Shown here one piece after another: positions 52,498 to 61,787 of a stretch of DNA of 64,000 bases. Where the stretch lies: assembly GCF_041333735.1 (NCBI RefSeq), contig NZ_JBGKFB010000001.1, positions 861,001-925,000 on the forward strand, read 5' to 3'. The notes under the pieces were generated by a model. It was not told the DNA's origin. It worked only from the letters and a program-made list of their open reading frames with translations, and did no database searches. The position numbers were made by a program, and so were the translations under genes. Position 1 is the stretch's first letter. The number at the start of each line of letters is the position of its first letter. This DNA comes from Veillonella sp. Lineage in GTDB: Bacteria; Bacillota; Negativicutes; Veillonellales; Veillonellaceae.

Positions 52498-53460
52498 ATG
52501 AGACAAATCACCTATCATATCCACCGTTACCAACAAGGTCGCGCGTTTGTACAAACTTTCAAATTCGATTACGAACCTGACCGTACAATTCTTTGGGGCC
52601 TTCAAAAAATTAAAGATACTCAAGATCCAACTTTAACATTCTTGGCAGCTTGCCGTTCCGCAGTTTGTGGCGCTTGCTCCATTCGCGTAAATGGCGAAGC
52701 AATGCTTGGTTGTGAATCTAAAATTGATGAATTAACAGAACGTTACGGTACAGATGAATTAACAATTGCACCTATCGGCAACTTCCGCGTAATCCGTGAC
52801 TTAGTTGTTGACTGGGAATCTAAAGTTGATCGTTTGAAAACAGTTGCTCCTTGGATTTTCCTTAAAGCAGAATTCAACGAAGGCGACAAAATTGTTCGTC
52901 AAACTCCAGCTGATTTCAAAAAATTCGTTGCTGGTACAGAATGTATCCTTTGCGGTTGCTGCGCATCTGAATGTAACAAATTGACTGCACGTCAAGATGA
53001 TTTCTTAGAACCATATGTATTTACAAAAGCTAACCGTTTCGTATTGGATAGCCGTGATGATGCACCTATGGCTCACATTCAACCTGCTTATGACAATGGT
53101 CTTTGGAAATGCGTTCACTGCATGAACTGTATCTCCCGTTGTCCTAAACACTTAAAACCTGCTCAAGATATTTCCAACTTGCGTAAAGAAGCTACAAAAG
53201 CTGGCCTTACAAACAACAAAGGCGTTCGCCATGCAGTTGCTTTCAAAGAAGACCTTTACAAAACTGGTCGCTTGAAAGAAGTTTCTATGAGCTTGAAATC
53301 TGATGGTGTTGTAGATTCCGCTAAACAAGCATTCTATGCTTTACGTTTGTGGAAACACAGCAAAATCAATCCATTCGAACTTGTAGTACCTCAAAAACCT
53401 GTAAATGGTATTGATGGTGTTCGCAGACTTATGAAAGCAGCTGAGGAGGTAAGCAAATAA
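52498..53460 (+). CDS. sdhB: Succinate dehydrogenase/fumarate reductase iron-sulfur subunit
   Basis: 320 residues, longer than classic SdhB (about 240). CRSAVCGACSIRVNGEAMLGC is the [2Fe-2S] ferredoxin site; CILCGCCASECNK and CVHCMNCISRCPKHLKPA give the two further cluster sites. About 75 extra residues follow (LKEVSMSLKSDGVVDSAKQAF...), as in SdhB/FrdB partners of HdrB-like subunits. The gene starts one base after sdhA, and its stop overlaps the next start. Confidence 0.94.
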   Translation: MRQITYHIHRYQQGRAFVQTFKFDYEPDRTILWGLQKIKDTQDPTLTFLAACRSAVCGACSIRVNGEAMLGCESKIDELTERYGTDELTIAPIGNFRVIRDLVVDWESKVDRLKTVAPWIFLKAEFNEGDKIVRQTPADFKKFVAGTECILCGCCASECNKLTARQDDFLEPYVFTKANRFVLDSRDDAPMAHIQPAYDNGLWKCVHCMNCISRCPKHLKPAQDISNLRKEATKAGLTNNKGVRHAVAFKEDLYKTGRLKEVSMSLKSDGVVDSAKQAFYALRLWKHSKINPFELVVPQKPVNGIDGVRRLMKAAEEVSK

Positions 53461-54335
53461 TGAAATACGCATTTTTCCCAGGTTGCGTTCTTGAAAGCGC
53501 TGCCAAAGAAGACTACTTAGCAACAGTTGCTGTAGCTAAAAAATTAGGCATCGAGTTGGAAGAGCTTGACGGCTGGACTTGCTGCGGCGCGTCCCACGTT
53601 CAAGACATCGCTCCAGAAATTACACTTGCTACAAATGCTCGTAACATTGCATTAGCAGAAGAAAAAGGTTTGAACCTTTTAACTGTATGTAACACTTGTA
53701 CTTTGATGCTTCGTGAAGCTAAAAACGAGCTTGATAACAACGAAAAAGAAAAGAACGAAGTTAACAAAAAACTAGCTCAAATCGGTAAACAATACCGCGG
53801 TACAACTGATATTACTCATTTCTTATGGGTATTGATCCGCGATTACGGTTTGGACAAATTGAAAGCTAAAGTTGTTAAACCTTTAACTGGTTTACGTGTA
53901 GCTGAATACTATGGTTGCCATATTCTTCGCCCTCAAACTGAATTGGGCTTCGAAGATTATCAAATGCCTACATCCTTAGCAGATTTGATCTCTGCTATCG
54001 GTGCTACACCAATCGACTTCTCCCGTAAACTTGATTGCTGCGGTTTCCATGCTGTATACCCTGCACATGATTCCGTAATGCAAATGACTGGCTCCATCAA
54101 CAAAGATGCAGCTACAGAAGGCGCAGATTGCGTAGTAACTCCTTGCCCACTTTGCCAAATGCAACTTGATATGTTCCAAAAAGAAGCAAAAGAAGTTGTT
54201 GGCGGTGGCAAAGATATGCCAATCTTGCACATGTCCCAATTAGTGGGTCTTGCTCTTGGCATCTCCCCTGAAGAAATGGGCATGCCTAAACGTCACTTAA
54301 CTGATACTGCAGCAGTGACTAAATTCGTTGGTTAA
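53460..54335 (+). CDS. HdrB-like cysteine-rich (CCG) third subunit, SdhE/MfrE type
   Basis: 291 residues with two CCG domains: FFPGCVLES / WTCCGASH / CNTCTLML and YYGCHILRP / LDCCGFHA / PCPLCQMQLD. In heterodisulfide reductase HdrB such motifs hold a non-cubane [4Fe-4S] pair. In the SdhABE/MfrABE group this subunit replaces the haem-b membrane anchor and joins the enzyme to the quinone pool. No membrane helix is visible, so how it meets menaquinone is open; direct thiol or low-potential electron donors are an alternative. One-base overlap with sdhB. Confidence 0.9.
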   Translation: MKYAFFPGCVLESAAKEDYLATVAVAKKLGIELEELDGWTCCGASHVQDIAPEITLATNARNIALAEEKGLNLLTVCNTCTLMLREAKNELDNNEKEKNEVNKKLAQIGKQYRGTTDITHFLWVLIRDYGLDKLKAKVVKPLTGLRVAEYYGCHILRPQTELGFEDYQMPTSLADLISAIGATPIDFSRKLDCCGFHAVYPAHDSVMQMTGSINKDAATEGADCVVTPCPLCQMQLDMFQKEAKEVVGGGKDMPILHMSQLVGLALGISPEEMGMPKRHLTDTAAVTKFVG

Positions 54336-54412
54336 TTCGTTTGATTTAGACATGACCTCAGTTGGTCCTCGTACTGTCTTAAATCTAAACCTATTATCAT
54401 AATTACCAGAAG

Positions 54413-54446
54413 AACCCCCTAGCTTAGGCTAGGGGGTTTTTCTTTT
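54413..54446 (+). terminator. sdh operon terminator
   Basis: AACCCCCTAG (54413-54422) with CTAGGGGGTT (54429-54438), then TTTCTTTT. The 250 bases to the next gene are AT-rich without a convincing gene. Confidence 0.92.
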
Positions 54447-54703
54447 GATATCAGGTCATAATTGTAGTATAATAAAAACATTAATTGTATACACTTATAT
54501 GAGTAACGGCTAATGTGTTGTTACTTTTAATTAATTATAGAGATATATAATCTATTTGAATAAGAATGGATATGAACAAATATGAGGCTATGTGTAATGA
54601 GTGCACTTACTTAGCCTGGATGGAGAGTTTTGTATTCAATAATTTAGATTCTGTATAAATGGGAGTATTAGTGTTGTAGAGTGTTATACAAAGGGAGGCC
54701 ATA

Positions 54704-55450
54704 ATGAATGATATGTTATTAGAATATATCGATCGCATGATTGATCAAGAGAAAGACCATCGTGTTTTTCCTGTAGAGTTTAACGATAAAACCTATTATG
54801 TAAAGCAAGATATCAGTAATCGCCGCTCTAGTTGGATTAAACCATCTCCTAGAGCTGCCTTTGATTATGAGTTCTATAAAATATCCTTTATAAATACACA
54901 GCTACCTGTAGCGCCTGTAATTGCTGGATTTAGAGAGCATTATTTCGTTACAGAAGGGTCTGGTAAAACATTAACCTATTATAGCGAATTGCCGGCTCAA
55001 CATCCTGATGATGATAGCTTACAAGATATGGTGACTCATATCTTCTATAGTTTTGGTAAAACATTGGGACAACTTCATGACTACGGTTTATCTCATGGTC
55101 GTCCTGCCATGAGAGATATTACCTATGATCCTGATACAGATAAGATTACCTTGCTAGATTGGGAAAATGGCCGTCGTTGGCCTGAATTAACAGCGCAAGG
55201 ATGGGATTTACTTATCTTTGTTCACAGCTACTTGCGTGAAGATAATTTGCCGATTTCTTACCTATATGCCATGATGAATGGTTATAGCTCTGCTCGTACA
55301 GCTCGAGATACTGTATTACATGTGAAAGATGTTTTACGTAAACACGAATGTCTCTTTAAATTCTGTCGTATATTAAATCCATTACACTTTGTGGATACAG
55401 AAGCAGCCGTTAAAGCCTATGACTTTATGTTGGCATTGAAAAGTGAATAG
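54704..55450 (+). CDS. Protein-kinase-fold protein (LPS kinase-like)
   Basis: 248 residues. FGKTLGQLHDYGLSHGRPAMRDITYDP has the catalytic loop HGRPAMRD (HG-D-x4-N replaced by an RD form). ITLLDWENGRRWPE holds a DWE in place of DFG. This pattern is typical of small bacterial kinases related to LPS core and Kdo kinases. YYVKQDI may supply the ATP lysine. No membrane helix. Substrate unknown; an outer-membrane organism would need such enzymes for LPS. AAGGGAGG precedes the ATG. Confidence 0.75.
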   Translation: MNDMLLEYIDRMIDQEKDHRVFPVEFNDKTYYVKQDISNRRSSWIKPSPRAAFDYEFYKISFINTQLPVAPVIAGFREHYFVTEGSGKTLTYYSELPAQHPDDDSLQDMVTHIFYSFGKTLGQLHDYGLSHGRPAMRDITYDPDTDKITLLDWENGRRWPELTAQGWDLLIFVHSYLREDNLPISYLYAMMNGYSSARTARDTVLHVKDVLRKHECLFKFCRILNPLHFVDTEAAVKAYDFMLALKSE

Positions 55451-55520
55451 TGTTGAACTTAAGCGGTTTAACATACCAGTACTATTTTTAATGGCGCTTT
55501 ACAGTATTTATAGATCTTAT

Positions 55521-55568
55521 AGACCTTTACGGTTCCTATATATAACTAGGAATTGGTAAAGGTCTTTT
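55521..55568 (+). terminator. Terminator after the kinase-fold gene
   Basis: AGACCTTTAC-TTCCTA pairs with TAGGAA-GTAAAGGTCT, then TTTT. Downstream to 55793 is a leader-like stretch with GAGAGGGACTCTC able to fold just before the DUF1659 gene; nothing else is seen. Confidence 0.88.
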
Positions 55569-55792
55569 TGTATTTATTGAATCTTATTGTTTTAATACTG
55601 TCATAAGCTTAATGAAATATATGTAGTTGCTTTTGAATCTATATAGTCGCTATAAGAAGTATGTAGTTATCGCCATAAGTACGGAGTTAGAGCCGTAGTT
55701 CCCAGACTTTCACAATGATTACCGTAATTACTCTAGAGGGGGTTGTCGAGAGGGACTCTCAGGAATATAAGAGGGTGAAAGGAGGTGATACG

Positions 55793-55999
55793 ATGGCTAA
55801 CATTAAACGCACAAAATTGGTGTTGCGTTTTAACATCGGCACCGAAGATGCGCCGAAGTACAAAGACGTAACCTATACTCGTGTTGCAGAAGAAGCGTCC
55901 GACGATAATGTGAAAACCGTTGGTAATGCGCTGGCAGCCTTGTATGACCACAGCTTGTCCGACGTGGTCCGCGTCAATGAAGTATCCTTAGGACATTAA
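55793..55999 (+). CDS. DUF1659-like protein
   Basis: 68 residues from MANIKRTKLVLRF, behind AAAGGAGGTGAT; a longer in-frame start (55715) is not preferred. RFNIGTEDAPKYKDVTYTRVAEEASDDNVKTVGNALAALYDHSLSDVVRVNEVSL fits the DUF1659 pattern of a small beta-rich protein. Followed by a DUF2922 gene, the usual partner in Firmicutes. Function unknown. Confidence 0.75.
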   Translation: MANIKRTKLVLRFNIGTEDAPKYKDVTYTRVAEEASDDNVKTVGNALAALYDHSLSDVVRVNEVSLGH

Positions 56000-56251
56000 T
56001 CTAGATGATTAAATTACTTTTGTAGGTGATCCAAACACATCCTAATTGCTAGTTTTTATATCCTCTCATAGTCGTAACAGGATATAGAGATTGCAAACCC
56101 TCACATTCCCATCCTTATTGATATGAATTGTAGATAGATATATTTAATCTGAGTGTAATTAGTGTAATTACAGAATTTCAGAATTACAGAGATCATCCTA
56201 TACTATCTATATTCGAGAACTTGTTTATGAAACGTGAAAGGAGGCGCCCAC

Positions 56252-56473
56252 ATGGCGGAAAAACGCGTTGTATATCTTACATTTTCTACGGTCGGTGGTA
56301 AAAGCACATCAGTCACAATTAGTGCTCCTCGTGCTGGAATTACTTTACAAGATGCTAAAACAGCGGCTAACGCGCTAGTAGCTAACAAAGTAATCCTTGG
56401 TTCTGGTGATGCAGAACTTGTTGCATTTACTACGGCTCGCGAAGTAACAACTCAAACTACTGAATTGCAATAA
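56252..56473 (+). CDS. DUF2922-like protein
   Basis: 73 residues from MAEKRVVYLTFST, behind AAAGGAGGCG. GKSTSVTISAPRAGITLQDAKTAANALVANKVILGSGDAELVAFTTAREVTTQTTEL is the DUF2922 consensus, ending in the typical V-T--TEL. It lies 250 bases after the DUF1659 gene rather than directly next to it; the AT-rich gap has no gene. Confidence 0.8.
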   Translation: MAEKRVVYLTFSTVGGKSTSVTISAPRAGITLQDAKTAANALVANKVILGSGDAELVAFTTAREVTTQTTELQ

Positions 56474-56492
56474 TCGTATACAGTTAAATGGT

Positions 56493-56526
56493 AAAAAGGC
56501 TTTCACTGTGGTGAGGGCCTTTTTAT
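56493..56526 (+). terminator. DUF2922 gene terminator
   Basis: AAAAAGGC-TTTCAC-TGTG-GTGAGG-GCCTTTTT. Confidence 0.85.
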
Positions 56527-56633
56527 TATGGTAAAATATAAGATATACTGAATAAGTATGGTAATGATGAAAATACTATGCCCAAAAATTTGTGCATAAT
56601 GGACCCGGATGGTGATTAAAAAGGGGTAAAACA

Positions 56634-57221
56634 GTGGAATATATCATTTCATTTATGGAAACATATGGCTATGGAGCCATGTTTATTGCAATGGTTTTGG
56701 AAAATGCTAACATTCCTATTCCTAGTGAAATCGTCTTAGGTTTTGCAGGATATCTGATTGCTCAGGGGATATTTGATTTACATACGACTATGGTTGTAGG
56801 TACTTTAGCAGGGATTGTAGGATCTATCTTATCCTACTGGATGGGTGAGTATGGCGGACGTCCACTTCTTTTGAAATACGGTAAATACATATTCTTTAAT
56901 GAACATAAATTTGAACTCGCAGAAAAGTTGTTTAATAAGTATGGTGGTGCCGCGGTGTTCTTTGGCCGTTTGTTGCCAGGTGTTCGTACATTTATTTCTT
57001 TCCCAGCAGGCATGGCTCGTTATCCTATGTGGCATTTTGTTATTTGGACTGTACTAGGCACGGTTCCTTGGACAATCCTTCTTGTTTACTTGGGTAAAGT
57101 GCTCGGTGAAAACTGGAAGGATCTTATCCAATATAATCATGAGTTCTTGATTGTTATGATTGTTGTATTCGTTATTATAGCGGCTGTATTGGGCTTTAAA
57201 TACTATCGCAATCGCCGATAA
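56634..57221 (+). CDS. DedA-family membrane protein
   Basis: 195 residues from a GTG 7 bases after AAGGGG. LENANIPIPSEIVLGFAGYL and FFGRLLPGVRTFISFPAGMARYPMWHFV are the DedA (SNARE-associated/VTT) core with its re-entrant helices and the conserved E, R and P residues. Members help flip undecaprenyl phosphate or phosphatidyl lipids across the inner membrane. The next gene, an ArnT-like transferase that uses an undecaprenyl-linked sugar, starts 10 bases later, which fits lipid carrier recycling. Confidence 0.92.
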   Translation: MEYIISFMETYGYGAMFIAMVLENANIPIPSEIVLGFAGYLIAQGIFDLHTTMVVGTLAGIVGSILSYWMGEYGGRPLLLKYGKYIFFNEHKFELAEKLFNKYGGAAVFFGRLLPGVRTFISFPAGMARYPMWHFVIWTVLGTVPWTILLVYLGKVLGENWKDLIQYNHEFLIVMIVVFVIIAAVLGFKYYRNRR

Positions 57222-57231
57222 GGAGGCCCTT

Positions 57232-58863
57232 ATGAAACTTTCACGATTAACGCCAGTCGTATTTATTGTATGGCTCGTTTTTTATCTGTTTGGCAATAAT
57301 ATGTTGCCTGTTACGGATCCTGTGGAATCTAACTATGCGTTAACTGCTAAGGAAATGGTTCTCTCCGGAGATTGGTTGTCACCTCAAATTTACGGCACCT
57401 ATTGGTACGATAAACCGATTATGATTTATTGGCTCATTGCCCTTGGATTTAAAATCTTTGGTATTGCCGATTGGGTGGTTCGTTTACCAAGTGCTATCTT
57501 TGGCGCTTTATCTGTAGCGACTATGTATCAATCGACGCGTACTATGAGCGGCAAGTGGGCTCTCGGCTTAATTGCGGCCGGTGTTCTTGGTACATCCCTC
57601 ATGTTCTGGACCGTAGCTCATGGCGTTATTACGGACATGGTGCTACTTTATACGACGATCATGGTCATGATTTATTCCTATAAGGGGATGGTAGAACAGA
57701 AACCACATGCTATGATTGTGGCCTATATCTTTGCAGCCCTCGGGGTGCTCACAAAGGGGCCTGTAGCACTCGTTTTGCCAGGTATGATTTTACTCGTTTT
57801 TGCCGGTATCAATCGTTCTTGGTCGATGGTGAAAGCCATCTTTGATTGGCGTGGTATCCTTGCTTTTTGTGTAGTCTGCTTGCCGTGGTATGTGTATATG
57901 TACAGCGTTCACGGTCAAGACTTTATCAATGGCTTCTTAGGGCTTCATAATGTAACACGGGCCACACAGTCTGAACATCCTGAAGATAATGTGTGGTGGT
58001 ATTACATCGCCATCTTCTTAGGTGCTTCTATGCCATGGACCGGTGCCGTTATTTACGGTATTATTGATGGCTTTAAACAACGACATACAGGGTTCATCTA
58101 TAATATGACTTGGGGCGTAGGCATACTTTTATTCTATACCTTAATGGCTACAAAATATCCTTTATATACATTCGTGAGCTTAGTTCCATTTAGTGCTATT
58201 GGCGCTATGGGCGTTATGAAGATCATACGCAAAGGTAAATCGAGAGCTATAAAATGGGTTATTATGGGGCCTACCTTACTCTTGTGGATTGCTTACGTGG
58301 TGGGCTCATTCTTCGCACCGTGGGGCTTCTATTTCTTGCTCTATGTTGTGGTGGCTGTAGCCGTACTCCTTTTATTCCACGCATGGTATACGAAAAAAGG
58401 GTATCGCCTTGTTAGTATCATTGTCCTTGGCACGATGATTATTTCCTCTATCGTTGTGGTGGAAGGGTTAGAACCATTTGTAAGACAACGTAGTAATATC
58501 GATGTAGTACCGGTAGTAGATTCTTATGATGGTGATATCTATTACTACAATGGATATAGTACAGCTGCTGTATACTATACAGGTCATAAGATTATTAAAA
58601 TCAATGGTGATGAAAGCCGTTGGGATGATCGGGATAAATTGAAAAAACGCAGTGCTGAATGGTCCAAGAAATATCTTATGGAACAAGTTAACGAAGAGGA
58701 GTTTAACAAGATTATCGCATCTGGTAAACCTGTAATGTTAATCGTTCCAAAAGGGGAAATTAAGCACTTCCGTCAATCATCTATTTATCCTAATGTATCC
58801 GAATCTAGTGAAGCAGGTACATCTGAGGTATATGTATTAAATAAAAAGACTTTGTTCAAGTAA
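57232..58863 (+). CDS. ArnT-like glycosyltransferase family 39/83 membrane protein
   Basis: 543 residues, about 12 membrane helices plus a C-terminal periplasmic domain (from about 420). DPVESNYALTAKEMVLSGDWLSPQIYGTYWYDKPIMIYWL is the GT-C family opening with the acidic catalytic-loop residues (D...E). LGVLTKGPVALVLPG and VCLPWYVYMYSVHGQDFINGFLGLHNVTR match ArnT/PMT-like enzymes. It probably moves a sugar from a polyprenyl carrier to lipid A or another envelope acceptor. The DedA gene is upstream in the same operon. RBS AAGGAGG. Confidence 0.9.
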   Translation: MKLSRLTPVVFIVWLVFYLFGNNMLPVTDPVESNYALTAKEMVLSGDWLSPQIYGTYWYDKPIMIYWLIALGFKIFGIADWVVRLPSAIFGALSVATMYQSTRTMSGKWALGLIAAGVLGTSLMFWTVAHGVITDMVLLYTTIMVMIYSYKGMVEQKPHAMIVAYIFAALGVLTKGPVALVLPGMILLVFAGINRSWSMVKAIFDWRGILAFCVVCLPWYVYMYSVHGQDFINGFLGLHNVTRATQSEHPEDNVWWYYIAIFLGASMPWTGAVIYGIIDGFKQRHTGFIYNMTWGVGILLFYTLMATKYPLYTFVSLVPFSAIGAMGVMKIIRKGKSRAIKWVIMGPTLLLWIAYVVGSFFAPWGFYFLLYVVVAVAVLLLFHAWYTKKGYRLVSIIVLGTMIISSIVVVEGLEPFVRQRSNIDVVPVVDSYDGDIYYYNGYSTAAVYYTGHKIIKINGDESRWDDRDKLKKRSAEWSKKYLMEQVNEEEFNKIIASGKPVMLIVPKGEIKHFRQSSIYPNVSESSEAGTSEVYVLNKKTLFK

Positions 58864-58953
58864 ATATATATATGCGATATCAGTAAAAACATAATAGTAT
58901 AACGAAATATATGTAATATAACTTAATACAATGTGTGAATAGCACGTATATAG

Positions 58954-58988
58954 AAACAGGTAGTATCTACTAGATACTACCTGTTTTC
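58954..58988 (+). terminator. dedA/arnT-like operon terminator
   Basis: AAACAGGTAGTATC (58954-58967), TACTA, GATACTACCTGTTT, then TCT. Confidence 0.9.
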
Positions 58989-59122
58989 TATTTAGTGCAT
59001 ATCTTTTGTTTGTTTTGCCATTAGCTAGTAGTTCCTATACGTATTGTTATATGTGTAATAATTTGCCTATATTGATACTTTTCGCACCTAAATAATAATA
59101 CCTACAATATTACTATGTTTTA

Positions 59123-59274
59123 TTGACATAATTAATACATATTGATATAGTAGGGTATAAATAAGTTTGAAGACGAGGTAGTCTAAAACCATATTTCATC
59201 TAGGTTTTAGAAAAGTGCGAAAAATGACATGTGTCAAAAACGCCCCTTGTTATGAGGCAGAAAGAGGGGAAGTT
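59123..59274 (+). promoter_or_regulatory. Promoter and structured leader of the Ssu/Tau-type ABC operon
   Basis: TTGACA (59123-59128), 17 bp, TATAGT (59146-59151), starting near 59158. The 115-nt leader can form CTAAAACC/GGTTTTAG, contains the palindrome TGACA-TG-TGTCA, and has CCCCT at 59243-59247 able to pair with the AGGGG of the ribosome site. That pairing would hide the start of the first gene. No known riboswitch class is recognised. Confidence 0.55.
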
Positions 59275-60228
59275 ATGAAGAAGACTTGGTATCTAATCAT
59301 CGGAGTGGTCCTCTTGGTTATCGGTGGCATAGCATATGGTTATCATGAGCACCATAAACCAAAGACAGCTCAAGAATTAAAAACTGTACGCATAGCCTAT
59401 TTGCCGATTACTCATGCGTTGCCAGTATTCGCAACAAAAGAGTTAGAAACAGCAGATGGTCCTGTCCATGTAGAGCTTGTTAAGTATGGATCTTGGCCAG
59501 AGCTTATGGATGCGTTAAATACAGGTAAGGTAGATGCTGCATCGGTACTCGTTGAGCTAGGCGTAAAGGCCCGCGAACAAGGCATTGATGTTCGTGCTGC
59601 TGCATTGGGTCATACAGAGGGTAATATTATCGTCGTAAATAAGGATATTAACTCTGTCCAAGATTTAAAAGGTAAATCCTTTGCTATCCCTCATAAACAA
59701 TCTACTCAAAAAATCCTCGTAGACCTCATGCTTGAACGTGCTGGCCTTACGGAAAAAGATGTACAAGTTGTAGAAATGAGCCCTCCAGAAATGCCATCTG
59801 CTTTAGCGGTCGGTCAAATCGCAGGCTATAGTGTGGCTGAACCATTTGGTTCTCTAGCGTTGGAAATGGGCAATGGTAAGGTCTTTGAAGATCCTGACCA
59901 CCTCTGGCATGACAATATTTGCTGTGCCCTTGTGTTTAATGGTAAATTCGTCGATGAACACCATGATTTGGCGAAAGCTTTCACCAAAGCCTATCTCGAT
60001 GCAGGTACATATTTAGACGAGCATCCAGAGGCACAAAAGGAGATTTCCTTAAAGTACATGAAGTTTAAGGACCCTGTTATTGAACGTTCCTTGCAAGTTA
60101 TCGGTTTTAAAGATTTAGCCCTTACAGAGGACCGTTATAATGCGCTCGTGCATCACATGACACATATTGATTTAATCAAAAACGTGCCGAGCTATTCAGA
60201 GTTTGTAGATCAAACATTGTTGCCATAG
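59275..60228 (+). CDS. ABC transporter substrate-binding protein, SsuA/TauA/NrtA type
   Basis: 317 residues from the ATG behind AGAGGGGAAG. An N-terminal hydrophobic helix (YLIIGVVLLVIGGIAYGY) has no lipobox, so it is an anchor or an uncleaved signal. TVRIAYLPITHALPVFATKELE and YGSWPELMDALNTGKVDAASVLVELGVKAREQG are the NMT1/SsuA-like fold. In the family it collects sulfonates, taurine, nitrate or thiamine precursors in the periplasm. Substrate cannot be chosen from the sequence. Confidence 0.88.
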   Translation: MKKTWYLIIGVVLLVIGGIAYGYHEHHKPKTAQELKTVRIAYLPITHALPVFATKELETADGPVHVELVKYGSWPELMDALNTGKVDAASVLVELGVKAREQGIDVRAAALGHTEGNIIVVNKDINSVQDLKGKSFAIPHKQSTQKILVDLMLERAGLTEKDVQVVEMSPPEMPSALAVGQIAGYSVAEPFGSLALEMGNGKVFEDPDHLWHDNICCALVFNGKFVDEHHDLAKAFTKAYLDAGTYLDEHPEAQKEISLKYMKFKDPVIERSLQVIGFKDLALTEDRYNALVHHMTHIDLIKNVPSYSEFVDQTLLP

Positions 60229-60238
60229 GAGGGGGACC

Positions 60239-60991
60239 ATGAAGAAATATACATATGTGCCGGGCGCATTTATTGCAGCGTGGCTGATTTGGGAATTAAT
60301 CGTTCGCCTCGGCGGATTTAACGAAGCGTTATTACCGACGCCATATAAGGTATTACTGGGCTTTGGAGAACTCATTGGAGATGGCGTTCTCTTTAAGGAC
60401 ATTGCAGATAGTTTAGTACGCTTCTTTATCGGCTATATTATTTCTGTTGTAGCTGGTGTCTTCCTCGGCCTAATCTTGGGCTGGTACAAGGGGATTTGGA
60501 ACTACATCAATCCTATCGTCCAAGTTATTCGACCAATTTCTCCAGTGGCTTGGTTGCCATTTATCGTTCTATTCTTCGGTATCGGTCAAGCACCGGCTAT
60601 CGTAATCATCTTTATTGCAGCATTCTTCCCTGTGCTATTGTCCACAGTGTCTGCTATCCAAAATATCGACCCTGTATATATCAAGGTAGCGCGTAACTTT
60701 GGCATTAGACAGCCTGAACTGTTATTTAAAATTGTGTTGCCTGCTGTATTTCCTGGCATTGCGTCTGGTCTTCACATCGCCCTTGGTACGGCGTGGATCT
60801 TCCTTGTAACTGGTGAAATGGTAGGTTCTCAAACAGGGCTTGGCTTCCTCATCATCGATATGAGAAATAACTTGCGTAACGACCTATTGATGGTAGCCAT
60901 CTTAACCATCGGTTTTGTTGGGCTTTTACTTGATTGGGGGGTATCTCTCATCGAAAGATGGATTTACAAACGTTGGGGTATTGAGAAATAG
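60239..60991 (+). CDS. ABC transporter permease, SsuC type
   Basis: 250 residues, six helices. FRPISPVAWLPFIVLFFGIGQAPAIVIIFIAAFFPVLLSTVSAIQNID (starting IRPISP) is the SsuC/TauC permease block, and YIKVARNFGIRQPELLFKIVLPAVFPGIASGLHIALGTAW is the EAA loop that contacts the ATPase. It starts 10 bases after the binding-protein stop, with GGAGGGGG as ribosome site. Confidence 0.93.
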   Translation: MKKYTYVPGAFIAAWLIWELIVRLGGFNEALLPTPYKVLLGFGELIGDGVLFKDIADSLVRFFIGYIISVVAGVFLGLILGWYKGIWNYINPIVQVIRPISPVAWLPFIVLFFGIGQAPAIVIIFIAAFFPVLLSTVSAIQNIDPVYIKVARNFGIRQPELLFKIVLPAVFPGIASGLHIALGTAWIFLVTGEMVGSQTGLGFLIIDMRNNLRNDLLMVAILTIGFVGLLLDWGVSLIERWIYKRWGIEK

Positions 60992-61002
60992 GAGGTGGCC
61001 TC

Positions 61003-61776
61003 ATGGGTTACATTTCAGTGCGCAATGCACATAAGGAATTTATGAAAGATGGGGAACCACTCACCATTCTTGAAGATATTAATTTAGATATTGAAAAGGG
61101 CGAGTTTATTTGTCTTTTAGGTCCTTCTGGTTCTGGTAAAAGTACGCTATTAAATGCTATGGCGGGCTTTGAACTTGTTACATCTGGTTCTATTACAATC
61201 GACGGCGAAGAGGTGAAAGCCCCTCAGCTCAGATATGTAACAGTATTCCAAAACTATGGCTTGTTGCCATGGCGTACAGTGGAAAGCAATATTGAGCTTG
61301 GCCTTGAAAGTAAAAAGGTACCTAAAGAGGAGCGTCCTGCTATTATCGATAAATACGTTAAGATGGTAGGCCTTGACCATGCCCGTAATCGCTATCCTGC
61401 AGAACTATCTGGGGGCATGCAACAACGTGTATCCATCGCCCGTGCACTAGCTGTTGATCCAGATATTATCTTCATGGACGAGCCACTAGGCGCACTCGAT
61501 GCACTAACACGTATCAACTTGCAAGATGAAATCTCTCGCATCTGCCGTGAAGAAGGTAAGACGGTTGTATTCGTTACCCACGACATTGAAGAAGCTGTAG
61601 TACTAGCGGACCGCGTTGTAGTACTAGCGGCAAACCCAGGTCGAGTACAAACCATTATCCCTGTAAACATCATCGATAGGACAGACCGTACATCGGCTAA
61701 CTTTGTTAATATACGGAACCACATCTTCGAACAATTCCAATTGGCAAAAGAAGACAAAATCGAGTTCTATATTTAA
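61003..61776 (+). CDS. ABC transporter ATP-binding protein, SsuB/TauB type
   Basis: 257 residues. Walker A GPSGSGKST (about 42-50), Q-loop FQNYGLLPWRTVESN, signature LSGGMQQRVSIARAL, Walker B IIFMDEPLGALD, H-loop FVTHDIEEAV. The short insert after Walker B (TRINLQDEISRICREEG) is that of the nitrate/sulfonate/taurine group. Last gene of the three-gene importer operon; no terminator of its own is seen before the small RNA locus that starts a few bases later. Confidence 0.95.
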   Translation: MGYISVRNAHKEFMKDGEPLTILEDINLDIEKGEFICLLGPSGSGKSTLLNAMAGFELVTSGSITIDGEEVKAPQLRYVTVFQNYGLLPWRTVESNIELGLESKKVPKEERPAIIDKYVKMVGLDHARNRYPAELSGGMQQRVSIARALAVDPDIIFMDEPLGALDALTRINLQDEISRICREEGKTVVFVTHDIEEAVVLADRVVVLAANPGRVQTIIPVNIIDRTDRTSANFVNIRNHIFEQFQLAKEDKIEFYI

Positions 61777-61787
61777 TTGTTATGGTG

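Noticed and set aside
54572..54658. 28-codon frame (MNKYEAMCNECTY...) before the kinase-fold gene
   Set aside because: The residues look plausible but there is no good ribosome binding site or other support.
59215..59274. Cysteine-containing leader peptide before the ABC binding protein
   Set aside because: The frame runs straight into the binding-protein gene without a stop, so it is not a separate leader; the start at 59275 has the ribosome site.
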